Assembly: GCF_014837155.1 (NCBI RefSeq)
Contig: NZ_JACYHA010000009.1
Span: forward strand, 84,621 to 148,620
From: Litchfieldia stipae
GTDB lineage: Bacteria; Bacillota; Bacilli; Bacillales; Bacillaceae_L
Reading direction: 5' to 3'
Length of the DNA: 64,000 nt
Shown here: in pieces, positions 8,823 through 17,091 of the stretch
Layout of the letters: each line of letters opens with the position of its first letter
How positions within the stretch are numbered: the stretch's first letter is position 1
Made by a program: the position numbers and the translations under genes
Notes under the pieces: model-generated
What the model was told of the DNA's origin: nothing
What the model saw: only the letters and a program-made list of their open reading frames with translations
The model's database searches: none

Positions 8823-9392
8823 TTATAAATTAACCTGTAAGTACAATTCATCAAGATCCTCTTGCAATATACCAAGATACCTTTTAGTTTCCGCAACGGA
8901 TCTATGATTTAGGGCTATACATATGTAATCAAGGGATATTCCTTTCTTAAAAGCAAAGAAGCCCCAAGTTTTCCTCATGCCGTGTGTTCCAAATCTTTCT
9001 TTTATTCCTACCATATCACATGCTTCATTTAACATCGACGCAGCATATTGTCTTGTAATAGGCTGATTTGTTCCTTTTCTACTGGTGAAAAGGAAGTCAT
9101 CCTGTTTTTTATCAGGAAACTCTTTCATAAACTCTTTAATACTTTTCGCTAAGTTTGGCGTAATTGGAAAACGTTTATATTTGCCAGTCTTCTTTTCGTT
9201 CACTTCAATAAACTCTGTTGGCTTTCTATCATCCCATACTTGGCTCACTTTCAACTTCAGGATGTCGGAAATTCTTAGAGCTGATGAAATACCAACCATA
9301 AAAAGCAAATAATCTCTTTTATTTTTTCCACGAAGGTATCCTTTGACTGCTTCAAGTTGTTTTAAATCCCGAATCGGTTGAACAACCTTCAC
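8823..9392 (-). CDS. Short tyrosine recombinase (phage integrase family)
   Basis: The 189-aa protein consists of the catalytic domain only, lacking the usual N-terminal core-binding domain. The catalytic set is complete: Arg in S-A-L-R-I-S-D-I-L (about 41), Lys in the beta-hairpin E-K-K-T-G-K-Y, H-G-M-R-K-T (His and Arg), the H in A-L-N-H-R-S, and nucleophile Tyr in T-K-R-Y-L-G-I. It starts with GTG after AGGAGG. Its promoter is flanked by 11-bp inverted repeats. It could act on that site or serve the neighbouring plasmid-like cargo; the target is unknown. Confidence 0.88.
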   Translation of the reverse strand: MKVVQPIRDLKQLEAVKGYLRGKNKRDYLLFMVGISSALRISDILKLKVSQVWDDRKPTEFIEVNEKKTGKYKRFPITPNLAKSIKEFMKEFPDKKQDDFLFTSRKGTNQPITRQYAASMLNEACDMVGIKERFGTHGMRKTWGFFAFKKGISLDYICIALNHRSVAETKRYLGILQEDLDELYLQVNL

Positions 9393-9410
9393 TTTTGTTC
9401 ACCTCCTGTA

Positions 9411-9455
9411 TGAATCTTACATATTCATTGTATATTTCTACTTGTGTAAGATTCA
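9411..9455 (-). promoter_or_regulatory. Integrase promoter flanked by 11-bp inverted repeats
   Basis: On the minus strand TTGAAT, 16 nt, then TATACA give a plausible promoter. Arms TGAATCTTACA and TGTAAGATTCA lie on each side, 23 bp apart. This could be an autoregulatory operator or a recombinase-binding site. Confidence 0.45.
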
Positions 9456-9555
9456 ACAGCCTAGAGGCAAAATACAAAAATAAAAATGCTGATTTAATAG
9501 TGTTCCTTTGTTTACTCCGCAGGGTTTTGTAAAGTAAAGAATCCTCACTAGGATT

Positions 9556-10449
9556 CTAGCGAAAAATAGTTTCAAAAAGACTTTTAGATTCCAAAACTAT
9601 TACCTTAGTATTCTCATTAATAACATAAAAAGTTTCGTCCTCAACAATTAACCTGAATGAAGGGTTAATTTGCTTGAATCCATTTTGAAACAGGAAATCG
9701 GACATATTCTTATGATTTTCTTTTAAGGATCCTTCCATATCTCTCAACGTTCGAAAGATATGATCTGTTTTCGTTGTGTGATTTATATTGGTTCGAGCAG
9801 TTGTTATACCACCTCCAATTAACCCATAAACATCTCCATCAATTTCCACTAATGAAAGGCTGCCCGCTTTCCTCATTTCTGAAAAATCTTTATCTGTCAT
9901 TTTTCTTTCTAACGAAAAGGCACCTTTATATTTATATGGTTCAAGCAAGTAAGGCCAATTTCTCTTAACTATTCGCAACAATTCTTGCTGCGAAAATTCT
10001 GTTCCATCAGGTAATTTATGTTTGGTTACATCTATAAAATAGACATTATTATTGTCAATCATGAAAAATAATAGGTAGTCTGATCTTTCTACAAATTTCT
10101 TTCCTTTTTTCGGCATACTTAAATGCAAATGATGAATCCCCCAATCATATAGAAGTAAATCTTTTTGTGAAGGCTTAATACTTTTTTTACTTAGAAAAAT
10201 ACTTACATCTTTCCCATTCTTAAACCTATTTTTAATATGATGTAAACATTGTTTGTAATAATCATCTAATACGCCCCCACTTAGCTCCTTTGATACTTTA
10301 ACGTTTCTTATTTTAGGCTCAATTATTTTATCCTTTAAATTGAAAAACCGGGATAATAAAGTATGGGCATCTCCATTAGGAGGGTTTATACCTTTTTCCT
10401 TATAAGCCTGCAACATTATTTCTGACAGGTCCTTAACGAAATCCACCAT
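9556..10449 (-). CDS. Hypothetical protein, 297 aa, with D-W-G-I-H-H-L-H-L motif
   Basis: I do not recognise a named family. The middle holds Y-D-W-G-I-H-H-L-H-L (about 127-136), followed by R-S-D-Y-L-L-F-F-M-I-D and V-Y-F-I-D-V-T-K-H. This arrangement of clustered histidines and beta strands recalls small RelE-like toxin folds, but that is only a resemblance. There is no signal peptide or membrane segment. The ATG follows GAGGTG. It is encoded in line with, but 240 bp away from, the recombinase. Confidence 0.6.
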   Translation of the reverse strand: MVDFVKDLSEIMLQAYKEKGINPPNGDAHTLLSRFFNLKDKIIEPKIRNVKVSKELSGGVLDDYYKQCLHHIKNRFKNGKDVSIFLSKKSIKPSQKDLLLYDWGIHHLHLSMPKKGKKFVERSDYLLFFMIDNNNVYFIDVTKHKLPDGTEFSQQELLRIVKRNWPYLLEPYKYKGAFSLERKMTDKDFSEMRKAGSLSLVEIDGDVYGLIGGGITTARTNINHTTKTDHIFRTLRDMEGSLKENHKNMSDFLFQNGFKQINPSFRLIVEDETFYVINENTKVIVLESKSLFETIFR

Positions 10450-10580
10450 TTATCACCTCTTTAATTAGATATTACAACAACTCTAAGAACTTATGAACCA
10501 ATTGATAACAGTATTAATATACCTGAAATTAAATAACAGAAAGGATAAAGAGCATAATATCTCCTTACCCTTTCAAAAGA

Positions 10581-11663
10581 TTAACTCGCTTTTTCATCGC
10601 TGATGTTTGACATTTTCGTTGTAAGTACATTCCGTATAGAAAACCTCAACCCATCAATCTCTTTTAAGGTCTCCTTCGAAATAATACCTTTGTTCAAGGA
10701 TGTTTCCAATAAGCTGTCGAGCCCTTGTAACGCCTTTAATGAATCATTGAAGAAACGAAACTTTTTGGGTATATACAATTGATGAGCTTCTGCGATATTG
10801 GCAACACATGAAGTGGAACATTGTCGCATGCCATATAAAAGATCTTTTTCCCGCCAATATTCTCGTTGCCTTGTAATCTCATAGATCCTTTCCACCAGCA
10901 ATAGAGCATTCTTGTATGCACCAAAATTATTCACATTTGGAGTATAAGGGTTAGGCAAATCTATCCCCTTTCCCTCATTATCCTTTAAGTGACATAGGGT
11001 TTTGGTTAAGATGGATACCACTTGGTTTACCAAACAATCCAAATCATCATATTGCTCTTGTGTTATATATTTTTGCCCCAATGAAATTTGTAACCATGCT
11101 GAAGTTTCTTTTGCCGACCCAATGCTCATACTATATTGGGAAAACTTTTCACCAATATATATCTGTTCTCCTATAGCGATTCTTTCTTTTATTGATTTAG
11201 CACTCCTATGAATTTGGTCGATAACATGTTTCTTTTCATATGAGGGAAAACTTTTACATAGTTCAATAATCTTTTCTTCGAGTTCTTTGGCCTTCTTATA
11301 ACCGATGAATTGCTTTACATCTCTTACATCGAGGTGTTGTTGTTTTTTGGTTTGTTTTTCTTTTTTTACAGGTACTGGATTTAATGAATATTGGTTGAGT
11401 GGTGTTGTAGCAGATTCATTCGAGGGCTGTAGATAGGGGATGCCATCAAGGTTATCGTAAATTTGATTGGCTCTATACTCATTCAAATAATGATCAATCA
11501 GTATTTTCTCACCATCAGACATATCTTTCAAATCTTTTAGAACCCAGATTAACCCTCTGTCTGCAAGTTCCTTTAAGCTAATGTCAATATCAAAGATACT
11601 GTAATTTTTTAATTCTCGGTTCTCTCGATATTTTTGTTGAATTTGTGTAATGACTTGATTCAA
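10581..11663 (-). CDS. Protein with two apparent avd/S23-like four-helix bundles
   Basis: Residues 1-70 are helical. The middle (about 150-230) reads like the four-helix-bundle family of 23S rRNA intervening-sequence proteins and DGR accessory protein avd: S-F-P-S-Y-E-K-K, D-Q-I-H-R-S-A-K-S-I, then S-I-G-S-A-K-E-T and L-G-Q-K-Y-I. The C-terminal part (about 265-350) repeats it: M-R-Q-C-S-T-S-C-V-A-N-I-A-E-A, F-F-N-D-S-L-K-A-L-Q-G-L-D-S-L-L, then N-K-G-I-I-S. A tandem of two such bundles is unusual. No reverse transcriptase is nearby. The start is TTG after AAGGAG, below a 12-bp inverted repeat. Confidence 0.6.
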   Translation of the reverse strand: MNQVITQIQQKYRENRELKNYSIFDIDISLKELADRGLIWVLKDLKDMSDGEKILIDHYLNEYRANQIYDNLDGIPYLQPSNESATTPLNQYSLNPVPVKKEKQTKKQQHLDVRDVKQFIGYKKAKELEEKIIELCKSFPSYEKKHVIDQIHRSAKSIKERIAIGEQIYIGEKFSQYSMSIGSAKETSAWLQISLGQKYITQEQYDDLDCLVNQVVSILTKTLCHLKDNEGKGIDLPNPYTPNVNNFGAYKNALLLVERIYEITRQREYWREKDLLYGMRQCSTSCVANIAEAHQLYIPKKFRFFNDSLKALQGLDSLLETSLNKGIISKETLKEIDGLRFSIRNVLTTKMSNISDEKAS

Positions 11664-11693
11664 CTTAAATCATCTCCTTAATCTATCGTGGTA

Positions 11694-11736
11694 AAAAGGA
11701 GATAAAAATCTTGAACATAGCTTCTTATCTCCTTTT
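11694..11736. terminator. 12-bp perfect inverted repeat upstream of the four-helix-bundle gene
   Basis: AAAAGGAGATAA and TTATCTCCTTTT pair perfectly around 19 nt. The A/T-rich arms end in T-runs on both strands. It may terminate the upstream minus-strand transcript or act as an attenuator for the gene at 11,663; one arm imitates a ribosome-binding site. Confidence 0.5.
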
Positions 11737-11927
11737 GAATTTCACTAATTAGTGGACCTATTCTATTTGTTTTCATGAGGAAGAAAAAGTGTTTTATCTT
11801 TTCCATTATTGTTACCTCATTTTAGTACCTTTCTCCTTGAAATAATCACCTTTGAGGTTCTACCAAGTTTGATCCCTACTTAATTTTAAGAATCAAATTG
11901 TATGTGCTCAACTTTTGGATCCTAAAC

Positions 11928-12404
11928 CTATTCAAAGAACATCGGTTCTTCATCTAATTCAATACATAGTTCATTCAGCACAGCGACTGCTTCTTCGTTA
12001 CTTAAAGACTGATCTTGTGCAATAATTCGGTGTAACCTACAATGGACTTTTTCACAACTAGGGCAATAATCGTATTCAGTTACTGCAAAAACAACTAGGA
12101 GTCTACCCTCTTCTGTTAGGAAGATTTCCTTTTCCATTTCAATATTGCCGTCTATACCTTCTTGCTGAAATTCTTCTGAATTATACAGAAGATAGCCCAT
12201 TAGAACATCACCATCGTTTCCAATGTAAAATTCCTCCTCATCATAATTCCAATCGTCTCCCGTTGCATTTTTGGGAACTGGTTCAAACTCTAGGTTGTTT
12301 TGTCCATTTATCAGTAGTCTTTCGATTGTTTCCTCCATTGTTAGAGAATTATCTTTTTCCTCAGCAGTTTGATAATTATCAAATTTTACTACGTTATTTT
12401 TCAT
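11928..12404 (-). CDS. Hypothetical acidic protein, 158 aa, member of the island operator group
   Basis: No family recognised. The protein is rich in Glu and Asp and has a C-P-S-C-E-K-V-H-C-R-L-H cluster near residue 115 that could bind zinc. The start is set by AAGGAGA before an ATG; the longer frame would run through the promoter. Its promoter carries the TATACAAT box and the TTGCC-type operator shared by four other island genes, so it likely responds to the same regulator. Confidence 0.65.
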   Translation of the reverse strand: MKNNVVKFDNYQTAEEKDNSLTMEETIERLLINGQNNLEFEPVPKNATGDDWNYDEEEFYIGNDGDVLMGYLLYNSEEFQQEGIDGNIEMEKEIFLTEEGRLLVVFAVTEYDYCPSCEKVHCRLHRIIAQDQSLSNEEAVAVLNELCIELDEEPMFFE

Positions 12405-12449
12405 TTGTTTATGTCTCCTTTTTTCTTTTTGGTTTCCTTCTATAATTCT

Positions 12450-12494
12450 ATTGTATATAGTCACCGGGGTTAAAAAGTTGCCTGCCAAGTCACA
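12450..12494 (-). promoter_or_regulatory. Island operator/promoter, copy 1
   Basis: Minus-strand -10 box TATACAAT, then 19 nt upstream the operator TGTGACTTGGCAGGCAAC. The dyad TTGGCAGGCAA covers the -35 region, which has no good -35 hexamer, suggesting an activator or repressor site. Confidence 0.6.
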
Positions 12495-12618
12495 ATTAGA
12501 CTTTTTTGAGTAATTTTTTATAAATGATAAACGCAACTAATTTGTAATAGGTTAAAATTTGTATAATAATAAGTGTCTTTCCGGAATAGAATACTAGACC
12601 CACAAGAAAAGGAAGTTG

Positions 12619-15600
12619 CTATGCAACTTCCTTCATATCTTCTTCTATGGTTTGCAGACCATAAGTGAGGGTTATATACTGTTCATCCTTGAAACCATGT
12701 AATGTATAGAACTTCTTACCATTTGATGGTTTTACTTCGATGTTGAGTAGTTTTTTAAAAGTTTGGGGCTTGAATCGGCTGGCATCCAGTTCAAGTCCTT
12801 TTTCCTTGAGTTTTCTACCAAGACATTTTTTCAAGAAATCACTCACTTCATCACTGAGCTCAAACGTAAGTCTTTTTTTACTATTCTTGAATACTTCATC
12901 TAACACATCCACCAACTGAACTTGTAAGGTTACTTTTTTTCTTCCTCTAATGTCCTTAATCTCCTCAATGGCTTTTAGGTCATCAACATAGCAATATGTT
13001 TTGGACTGTGATGGCTTTTGATGGGCTTTAAACACTTTGCTAACCACTTCATAATCATGTTCTGTTTCAAGAAAGTAATTCAAGTCCTTTTTACTTCCAC
13101 CCTTTAAGATATTACGAACAAGTTCAAGTTCTCCATCTTTTCTCCCTGCCATATATTCTTCCTTTAATTGATTGAAATAGCTTTCATTGGAGGCTAATTG
13201 CTTAATGATGCTTTTAGAATCACCTTTGATTTTATTGTTTTTCAGTAATTCATTTTTGTTCACCGTTACGGATTCATTCGAATCCGTAAACTGGCACCTG
13301 AATTTAGCCTCCAATTCTTTAATGAGGGAACGATAATTATTGTAATTGTTGTAAGTTTTTATCATAATTCCCTCAGATTCAATTGCTGGGTAGTTGATAC
13401 GTATACTACCATCATTATCCGAATATACCCCGCAGTTGCGTTCTATTTCATCCAAATCACCGATAACAGGAACATCCTCACCCCGTAACATTTCAATGTA
13501 TTTCTTGGAGTTTTCAGCCTTCCTTTTCTGCTCTTCCACATAGGCATGGTATCGGAAAACATTACCTTGTTTATCTGATGAACTTTCTTGGAAGAAAATC
13601 TTGAAAGCCTCATATGACTCTACTTCCTTACTTACTCTATAACGATTAGACATCTGCACCAAACGTGTAAATTCATGATTCATACTGGAACTACTACAGT
13701 ACACCCATGTTTCAGCCTGTTCATTGAATCCTGATACAATGCTAATTCCAGCACTCATCGCTGTTGTTCCAAGGATAACTTGAACATCCTCCGGAATAAT
13801 CCCTGATTCGATAATGGACAGCTCTTCTTCACTCCTAGCTTTCTCTTTTTTGGAATAAACACCAACCCCTTTAATTCCCTTCTTTTCCAGGTCCTTTTTA
13901 TAGTCCTCGATCAACTTTTTATTTTCAATGAATACCAGAAGTTTTCTCGTTGGATTCTTTTTGATTGCTTCTCTAATTAGCTTTAGCATCATTGAGTCGA
14001 CTTCATTGGTATCTTTGCCGGACAGGACTTTATATCCAGCCTGACGAAAAGGTTTTTTTCGATTCTTTTGTGTAACCTTGATAACCAAATCATAAACACC
14101 TTCAATGGTTAGACTCTCGGGGGTGGCTGTCATGTGTAAAACTACACCACCATTTTTCATATGCTCTTCTTCTTCCGCCAAATACCTTTCGATGGTATCG
14201 GACTTAAACGTTGAGTCATTAGCTAACATATGGCATTCATCGAGAATCATGATACGATGGTGTTTCAAAACTTCTAACGTTGCTGCAGCATAACCACTTC
14301 GGCTCACTCTTTCCCCCTCTACCAGCTTCATGTCAAGAATTACATGTGCATGATCAGGTGTTGTAAGGAACTTATCATTAGCAGCAATCACGCTTTCTCG
14401 TTGCCCCTTAATCATTTCATCGGAACCCGTTAAGACGGCTGACTTTTCCGTTGTAAAGTTTTCCTTTAGATTGTTAATTAGGTTTCTCCTTGGAATTGAC
14501 ATGATTGAGTAAGATAAACTACCGATACTTCTGTAGGTCTTTTTGAGAGACTGTAATCTATCATTAAATTCATCAAGTACATCCAAAGTGAATTTTGACT
14601 TTCCAATTCCGGTATCCCCAATAAACAAAATACGTTTTCCAGGATTATTCAGTACCAAATCCTTAATTTCCCCACAAACCTGAACATTGTTTGAAAGATA
14701 GCCTTCAATCTCCCATTCCTTATCAATTCTCATTTCATGTTTCTCACTTAGTTGAAAAATTCCTTTTGTGTCAATACCAAACGTGTGCAAATCATAAATG
14801 AAACTCCCCATCGTCCTTTCACAGTATCCATACCTTTCGAACTTATTGAATTCTTCACGATAGGCTCCATTTCCATCATCAATGATTTCACATAGCTGAT
14901 ATGCTTGATCCCTGTTAATTAATCTTTCAAGCATCATGCTATAAAAAGTCTGTAAGAGATTAGACCATTCTTTGTAATCATCAATAAATGGCATTTCTTC
15001 AAGAGCCTTAACAATAGCATCATAGTTAACCCCAATTGTTTGGAATTGATTATTGAAGCGTTTGTCGGCTAATTTTCTTGCGACTTGTTTATCACCAACT
15101 TTTCTTTTATTGGTCTTCATTTTTTTCTTTTCTTCATGGAATTCGTCAACATAAGGCTGGAGGTTTGTCGGTTTTTGTTTCTTGTTAATGTGGACCTTTT
15201 TACCAGAGGCATAAATTAGCTTTAGCAAATGTTGGCTTTGGTCAAAGGAAATACCTAGTTCTTGTTCCCAATACTCCATTCTTCTCTTGTACGCATAAGC
15301 CCAATGCTCATACGAACAGTTTTCTAATGGAATGACCCGTTCATATACGTGGTATCGGGGATCGCTGAAATCATCACTACTTGAGAATGATCTTTGAACC
15401 ATATAGAAGTTTTTAAACAACTTCTTTTCTAGCTCCTTTTTTCTTTCATAGGATAAATGCTTTATGTCATCTATATCGTATTCAATAATATTTGACATAA
15501 GGCCTTTTACTTCATCCCTTTTATTTGGTGAATCAAAATAGTTTACCACAAGATGTGGTGTACCAGTTTCTAGGATATTATGTGCAAATTCGTATTCATC

Positions 15601-15777
15601 CATATGCCTAAACTCTGTTTTGTTTCCGATATTTACGGATTTGAAGTAGTTTTGCATTTTTGCTGCATCAATTTTTGATGGTTTTGTTTTGTATCCGTGA
15701 GTGTATGGAGTGATCAGTAGATCGGTTTGAGGAAATTGAGGAGTTTGTGAGGATTTAGTTTGGGGTGCTTGACTCAT
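12619..15777 (-). CDS. Likely primase-helicase replication protein, 1052 aa
   Basis: The N-terminal 200 residues look like an archaeo-eukaryotic primase domain: I-I-E-Y-D-I-D-D (acidic metal site, about 98-105), a Y-H-V-Y-E-R-V strand, and S-F-D-Q-S-Q-H-L-L-K-L-I-Y-A-S-G. From about 380 an SF2 helicase follows: Walker A G-D-T-G-I-G-K-S-K, L-D-E-C-H (DEAH-like box), H-M-T-A-T-P-E (motif III) and G-T-T-A-M-S-A-G-I (motif V). Such fusions serve as replication proteins of plasmids and integrative elements. It begins one base from the stop of a small upstream gene. The helicase assignment is firm, the primase part less so. Confidence 0.75.
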   Translation of the reverse strand: MSQAPQTKSSQTPQFPQTDLLITPYTHGYKTKPSKIDAAKMQNYFKSVNIGNKTEFRHMDEYEFAHNILETGTPHLVVNYFDSPNKRDEVKGLMSNIIEYDIDDIKHLSYERKKELEKKLFKNFYMVQRSFSSSDDFSDPRYHVYERVIPLENCSYEHWAYAYKRRMEYWEQELGISFDQSQHLLKLIYASGKKVHINKKQKPTNLQPYVDEFHEEKKKMKTNKRKVGDKQVARKLADKRFNNQFQTIGVNYDAIVKALEEMPFIDDYKEWSNLLQTFYSMMLERLINRDQAYQLCEIIDDGNGAYREEFNKFERYGYCERTMGSFIYDLHTFGIDTKGIFQLSEKHEMRIDKEWEIEGYLSNNVQVCGEIKDLVLNNPGKRILFIGDTGIGKSKFTLDVLDEFNDRLQSLKKTYRSIGSLSYSIMSIPRRNLINNLKENFTTEKSAVLTGSDEMIKGQRESVIAANDKFLTTPDHAHVILDMKLVEGERVSRSGYAAATLEVLKHHRIMILDECHMLANDSTFKSDTIERYLAEEEEHMKNGGVVLHMTATPESLTIEGVYDLVIKVTQKNRKKPFRQAGYKVLSGKDTNEVDSMMLKLIREAIKKNPTRKLLVFIENKKLIEDYKKDLEKKGIKGVGVYSKKEKARSEEELSIIESGIIPEDVQVILGTTAMSAGISIVSGFNEQAETWVYCSSSSMNHEFTRLVQMSNRYRVSKEVESYEAFKIFFQESSSDKQGNVFRYHAYVEEQKRKAENSKKYIEMLRGEDVPVIGDLDEIERNCGVYSDNDGSIRINYPAIESEGIMIKTYNNYNNYRSLIKELEAKFRCQFTDSNESVTVNKNELLKNNKIKGDSKSIIKQLASNESYFNQLKEEYMAGRKDGELELVRNILKGGSKKDLNYFLETEHDYEVVSKVFKAHQKPSQSKTYCYVDDLKAIEEIKDIRGRKKVTLQVQLVDVLDEVFKNSKKRLTFELSDEVSDFLKKCLGRKLKEKGLELDASRFKPQTFKKLLNIEVKPSNGKKFYTLHGFKDEQYITLTYGLQTIEEDMKEVA

Positions 15778-15986
15778 TATTTATCACCCCCAATTGAGGA
15801 ATTACTTATTCCTTGTAAAACGCTGAGCCAATGTTGAACCTGGTTTAGCCCATATTTTTCTGTTAATCTAGCGTAATGCTTCAAACCCTCATAAATTTGT
15901 TTTGCTTCTTTTGGTGACTTTACGTTTAACTCAACAGCCTTCTTTGTGTAAAACTCTTCACGGTATGACTTATTTGCTTTTTTCAT
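15777..15986 (-). CDS. Small hypothetical protein upstream of the primase-helicase
   Basis: A 69-aa helical, basic protein, probably cytosolic. The ATG chosen follows AAAGGGAAG at eight bases; a GTG nine bases earlier is the alternative. Its stop overlaps the start of the primase-helicase by one base (TAATG), so the two are co-translated. It may assist replication. No family recognised. Confidence 0.6.
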   Translation of the reverse strand: MKKANKSYREEFYTKKAVELNVKSPKEAKQIYEGLKHYARLTEKYGLNQVQHWLSVLQGISNSSIGGDK

Positions 15987-16318
15987 ATCTATCACTTCCC
16001 TTTCATTTGATACTTTATGATAGATAGGTTTTGAAAAGATATAACGCCATTTTTTGAATTCCGTGTTCGAGCATGGTTTGAGCTACCAACCCCTAAAATC
16101 TTGTTTGGGTTTTTATCAAATTTGGCTGAGTATAAACCTAATAGTGACAAGTTTTGAGGTTTTGTATTAAATACAGACACCATTTTTCGTCACTGTTTGG
16201 TAGATTTGCTTGAACTCTGCATACTTTCGTAAATAAGACCCCACCACTCACCTTTTAAGGGTGGCAAATAAAAAGGAACCAGCAGCAACCGATTCTCCTA
16301 ACTCATTAATAAATAAAT

Positions 16319-16353
16319 AAAAAGACAGCCCCTGATACGGAAACTGTCCCTTT
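16319..16353 (-). terminator. Terminator of the hsd operon
   Basis: On the minus strand GACAG...CTGTC closes a hairpin followed by TTTTT, just after the metallopeptidase gene. Confidence 0.75.
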
Positions 16354-17077
16354 ACATTTCTTTTACTATCTCTTCATCCAAAATCTTCTTTCGCTTCTCC
16401 CAATCAGGCATAAGAGTATAAAGCATGTTATAGAACTTTTCACTGTGATCATTGTATTTAAAATGGATTAATTCATGTAAGATTACGTAATCAATACAAT
16501 GCTTCGGGGCCTTTATTAGTTCAGTATTTAGTTGAATGATGTTTTTATCTGTTAACGCTGATCCCCAGCGAGCTTTCATCATACGAAGGGTAAGAGTTGG
16601 TTTTTCAATACCATATTTCTCTACCAATGGTGAGAGTTTATTCATGGATTCATTAAACACTTTAATAGCCTTTTCCCGGTACCAATTATCCATTAATTGT
16701 TCTTTTCGGCTGTAGTTGTTTGTTTCCTTTACCAACAAATAAATAAAACCCCGAAAATACTTTACTACTTCATCATCTTCTACCTGCTGAACACGCAGCC
16801 GATATTGTTTACCTAGATATTTAAAAGATTCGCCACTTACGTATTCTCTTTTACTTTGGTAAATTGGCTGAACGTCTTCGAAATGCTTCACATGTTTTAG
16901 TATCCACGATCCTTTACCCTTTACAAAATCATATATATAAGTAAGGGGGACCTTTTCGTTTGCTGAAACCTCTATTGTCATATCAGGCTTAATATTGAGG
17001 TTAACATTCTTCACATTTTTTCGTTGTATTGCAAAATCTATTGTCTTATTGGCGTATTGTATTTGATGTCTTTCCAT
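16352..17077 (-). CDS. YgjP/WLM-like zinc metallopeptidase (M48-type, DUF45)
   Basis: The C-terminal part carries the zincin motif H-E-L-I-H-F-K-Y-N-D-H-S (zinc His-Glu-x-x-His and a third ligand), preceded by M-K-A-R-W-G-S and the strand I-Q-L-N-T-E-L. This is the YgjP/DUF45 pattern. The family is often encoded beside type I restriction genes; its role there is unknown. The ATG lies 14 bases after the hsdR stop. It is the last gene of the hsd operon. Confidence 0.85.
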   Translation of the reverse strand: MERHQIQYANKTIDFAIQRKNVKNVNLNIKPDMTIEVSANEKVPLTYIYDFVKGKGSWILKHVKHFEDVQPIYQSKREYVSGESFKYLGKQYRLRVQQVEDDEVVKYFRGFIYLLVKETNNYSRKEQLMDNWYREKAIKVFNESMNKLSPLVEKYGIEKPTLTLRMMKARWGSALTDKNIIQLNTELIKAPKHCIDYVILHELIHFKYNDHSEKFYNMLYTLMPDWEKRKKILDEEIVKEM

Positions 17078-17091
17078 GTTGTTCACCACCC

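Noticed and set aside
10581..11663. Diversity-generating retroelement
   Set aside because: An avd-like bundle is present, but no reverse transcriptase and no template/variable repeat pair was found nearby.
15992..16183. 63-aa minus-strand gene upstream of the primase-helicase operon
   Set aside because: Possible but unsupported: composition is uneven, no clear ribosome site, and no recognisable motif. Left out of the feature list.
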